Shown here piece by piece: positions 6,855 through 8,908 of a stretch of 8,908 nucleotides of DNA; position 1 is the stretch's first letter; every line of letters starts with the position of its first letter. Under the pieces are notes generated by a model, which was not told the DNA's origin, made no database searches, and saw only the letters and a list, made by a program, of their open reading frames with translations. A program made the position numbers and the translations under genes. The stretch is from Pseudoxanthomonas sp. (GTDB taxonomy: Bacteria; Pseudomonadota; Gammaproteobacteria; Xanthomonadales; Xanthomonadaceae): contig JAJAZJ010000294.1 of assembly GCA_026785795.1 (NCBI GenBank), positions 1 to 8,908 of the forward strand. The letters are read 5' to 3'.

Positions 6855-8666
6855 CTACTGGATTGGCTGGTCCAGCATCAGCTGCCGTGCGAAACGCACC
6901 GGTGGCGCCCCGTACGACAGCACCTGGTCGTGATAGGCCTTTAGGTCGAAGGCCGCGCCCAGTTTCTTCTCGGCGGCCTTGCGCGTGTCGAAGTGCTCCT
7001 GGGCGCCGACGAAATAGGTGGGCAGCTGCGCTGAGGTCAGCTGGGTGCGCGTCCACTTGCCCTCGGCTTCGCTTTGCTGCTGGAAGGTCTGGCGCACCAT
7101 CAGGTCCATCGCCTGCTCCCTGGTCCAGCTGTCCACGTGTACGCCCTGGTCCAGCAGCGCATTGGCCACCCCGCGCAGGTAGAACTTCTGCTGCACCAGT
7201 CGGAACAGCGGGTCGTTGTCCATGTAGCCAGCATCAGCCATCATCTTTTCGGTATAGACCGCCCAGCCCTCGGCAAAGGGACCCGAGCGCAGCACGGCGC
7301 GCAGGGTGGACGGGAACTTGGCCGAATGCCAGCCTTCCAGGTAGTGCCCGGGCACGCCCTCGTGGATGCTGAGCAGGTGGATCATGCGGTTGTTGTATTC
7401 GCGCAGGAATGAATCCACCTTCTTGTCATCCCATTCTTCCGGGATCGGTGATACCGCGTAGAAAGTTTCCAGGCCCTTGTCCAGCGGGCCGGGCGAATCC
7501 GCATAGGCCACAGACACGCCGCGCTGGAATTCCGGCATGGTGATGATCCTGACCGGGCTGTCGGGCAGGGTGACCAGGTCTTTCTCGCGCACGAAGTCGG
7601 TAGCGGCCTGCAGCGCGGCCTCGGCGGCCTGCACCACCTTGTCGCGTGCGGGCCTGTCGGCGTAGGCCAGTTCGAGCGCAGCTTCGATTGTTTTTTGCTG
7701 CTGCTCGGCGTTGGGCGTGTCCGCCATCGCCGGCGCGTTCGGCCTGTCCTTCAGCACGGTGCGTGCGACGGTGTACATCTCTTCGCGAACGCGCTTGATT
7801 TCATCCTCGGCGCGCTGCTTGATCTCAGTGCGTGACAGCGACGACAGCAGGGCGAACTGCAGCTTCTGGTCGTACAGGGTCTGGCCGATACGGAAGTCGC
7901 CCTTTGCGTTCGGCACCAGGGTCTTGTCCAGCCACTGCTGGTGTTCGGCCACTGCGGCCTGCAGGGCAAGGGTGGCTTTTAGGGCACGTGCACGCTCGGC
8001 GTCCGGCAGTTCCTTCAGGTTGGGAGTGATGAGGCTGTCGACGATGCTCAGGATGCCGCTGTTCTGCCTGGCGGCGGTTTCCGCATGCACCTGGGGCACA
8101 CGGGCCGGGTCCAGGTTTTCGCGCGCCTGGGCCAGCAGGCCCGGCAGCTTCTCCATGCGCGCCACGGCGGAGTTGATGCGCTCTGGCAGCGGGGCGAACT
8201 CGCGCGCCATCAAGCCGTACACCGCGCTGCCGGCCAGGCCGCTGTAGACCTGCGGATCCCACGCCCAGCTCTCCAGGGTTTCGCTGCCCCAGACGTCGTA
8301 CTGCAGCTGGTTGCGCAGGATCGCGGCATCTATCTGGTTTTCGCGAGAGAGTCTGCTGACATCCATCGCGTCCAGTTCGGCCAGCCTCTGCTTGCTGAAA
8401 TCCAGGCCCTTGAGCCGGCCCGCAGCACTCAGGTCATCGATCTCGCTGTCGTACTTGTGCTCGCCAATCTGGGTGGCGCTGATCGGCGACAGCTGTAGCC
8501 AACCCTCCAGCGCGCGCCTGGACAGGTCGGCGAACTTTGCATCCGCTTCGGCGGTATCGGCGGCCGTGGTAGCTGGCGCTGCGGCAATCGGGGCGGCGGG
8601 CGCCTCTGCCTTCTGGCAGGCGGCGAGGGCGGAAATCAGGGCGAAGGCGAGCAGGCTTTGGCGCAT
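6855..8666 (-). CDS. DUF885-family putative metallopeptidase lipoprotein
   Basis: The protein is 603 aa, close to the usual length for DUF885 proteins. It starts with a lipoprotein signal peptide: MRQ, a hydrophobic run LLAFALISALAA, and lipobox LAAC with Cys17. The next residue is Gln, so sorting to the outer membrane, facing the periplasm, is expected. An Ala/Pro/Thr linker (about 20-42) follows. The C-terminal part carries HEGVPGH at 435-441, a zinc-binding HExxxGH-type motif, and Glu466 in FAEGWAVYTE, a plausible third ligand or partner. These suggest a zinc-dependent peptidase, but I know of no assigned substrate. ATG 8678 (MDTAMRQ) is an alternative start; MRQ was preferred because it gives a classical signal peptide. 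Neither has a clear Shine-Dalgarno sequence. The stop TAG 6855-6857 is 8 bp from the 135-bp palindrome. The gene is transcribed alone and diverges from the small ORF at 8784. Confidence 0.88.
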   Translation of the reverse strand: MRQSLLAFALISALAACQKAEAPAAPIAAAPATTAADTAEADAKFADLSRRALEGWLQLSPISATQIGEHKYDSEIDDLSAAGRLKGLDFSKQRLAELDAMDVSRLSRENQIDAAILRNQLQYDVWGSETLESWAWDPQVYSGLAGSAVYGLMAREFAPLPERINSAVARMEKLPGLLAQARENLDPARVPQVHAETAARQNSGILSIVDSLITPNLKELPDAERARALKATLALQAAVAEHQQWLDKTLVPNAKGDFRIGQTLYDQKLQFALLSSLSRTEIKQRAEDEIKRVREEMYTVARTVLKDRPNAPAMADTPNAEQQQKTIEAALELAYADRPARDKVVQAAEAALQAATDFVREKDLVTLPDSPVRIITMPEFQRGVSVAYADSPGPLDKGLETFYAVSPIPEEWDDKKVDSFLREYNNRMIHLLSIHEGVPGHYLEGWHSAKFPSTLRAVLRSGPFAEGWAVYTEKMMADAGYMDNDPLFRLVQQKFYLRGVANALLDQGVHVDSWTREQAMDLMVRQTFQQQSEAEGKWTRTQLTSAQLPTYFVGAQEHFDTRKAAEKKLGAAFDLKAYHDQVLSYGAPPVRFARQLMLDQPIQ

Positions 8667-8771
8667 TGCGGTATCCATGCAGGGTGCGGGGGCGCACCAG
8701 AAGCGAAGCATAGGCAAAACCCGGGCCACCTGCATGTGCCGATAGCTTATTCTCATCCCCTGACCAGGATC

Positions 8772-8776
8772 AGGAG
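8772..8776 (+). promoter_or_regulatory. Ribosome binding site of the GFA-like small ORF
   Basis: AGGAG lies 7 nt before ATG 8784, a near-ideal site. It supports translation starting here even though the reading frame is only 25 codons long. The remainder of the 8679-8783 divergent gap shows no promoter that I trust. Confidence 0.6.
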
Positions 8777-8783
8777 CCAGGCC

Positions 8784-8861
8784 ATGCAATATTCCGGAAG
8801 CTGCCGCTGCGGCACGATCGAGTCGCTAACCATCAGCCACTGCTATGGAGCCAGACCGTGA
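8784..8861 (+). pseudogene. Truncated GFA-family start (25 codons)
   Basis: The frame encodes MQYSGSCRCGTIESLTISHCYGARP and stops at TGA 8859-8861. The first dozen residues look like the N-terminus of GFA-family proteins (Pfam GFA, related to glutathione-dependent formaldehyde-activating enzyme), which typically begin with an SGSCxCG zinc-binding motif and run to about 120-140 aa. Resemblance stops after about residue 12, and neither other + frame continues it, so a simple frameshift does not explain the loss; a deletion or junction near base 8818 does. It has a good ribosome binding site, and its stop overlaps the next start codon (GTGA at 8858-8861). It might therefore persist as a short Cys-containing leader peptide that couples translation to the downstream gene. 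The family link rests on a very short match. Confidence 0.4.
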
Positions 8862-8908
8862 AGTCCCCCCGGCATCCTGGATCCACTTACTCCCGTCCTG
8901 TCCTGCTG
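8858..8908 (+). CDS. Probable start of a gene running off the window
   Basis: GTG 8858 is preceded at 7 nt by GGAG (8847-8850) and opens a frame that stays open for the last 17 codons, beginning MKSPRHPGSTYSRPVLL. The basic start followed by hydrophobic residues could be the beginning of a signal peptide or membrane segment, but too little is visible to name a family. It overlaps the 25-codon upstream frame by 4 bp. The overlapping frame from ATG 8845 (MEPDREVPP) is also open to the edge but has no comparable ribosome binding site. Confidence 0.4.
   Translation, partial: MKSPRHPGSTYSRPVLL

Overview
The window looks like chromosomal DNA from a GC-rich gammaproteobacterium of the Xanthomonadaceae/Lysobacteraceae group, probably Stenotrophomonas or a close relative. 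This rests on strong G/C preference at third codon positions, on the recognisable protein families, and on dispersed GTAG-headed palindromes of the REP/SMAG type known from Stenotrophomonas. It is inference from composition and remembered families, not from a database search.

Layout, left to right. (1) The 3' two-thirds or so of a membrane fatty acid desaturase (+, cut by the window edge at base 1). (2) A two-gene unit on +: a DeaD/CsdA-type DEAD-box RNA helicase with a C-terminal RNA-binding domain, overlapping by 8 bp an RluF-type 23S rRNA pseudouridine synthase. Both act on ribosomal RNA, so the pair reads as a small ribosome-maturation operon. (3) A 220-bp convergent intergenic region with two BIME-like inverted pairs of REP units. 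(4) An EamA/DMT-family permease on the - strand, broken by a frameshift near base 3950. (5) A 215-bp divergent region with a second, different REP-like inverted pair, followed by a compact extended -10 promoter almost touching the next start codon. (6) A full-length MsbA-like ABC exporter half-transporter (+). (7) A 148-bp convergent region filled by a 135-bp imperfect palindrome. (8) A DUF885-family putative metallopeptidase lipoprotein on the - strand. (9) At the right edge, a 25-codon remnant that starts like a GFA-family protein, overlapping by 4 bp the probable start of another gene that runs off the window.

No intergenic stretch exceeds 300 bp, but nearly every gap contains a palindromic repeat, and these are the most distinctive content. 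I see no phage, toxin-antitoxin, CRISPR, tRNA or rRNA. Most genes are ordinary conserved chromosomal genes. The items most worth a second look are the 135-bp palindrome, the paired REP units with a conserved loop, the broken permease, and the truncated GFA start coupled to a downstream gene. I did not find convincing evidence of a wholly new biological system.
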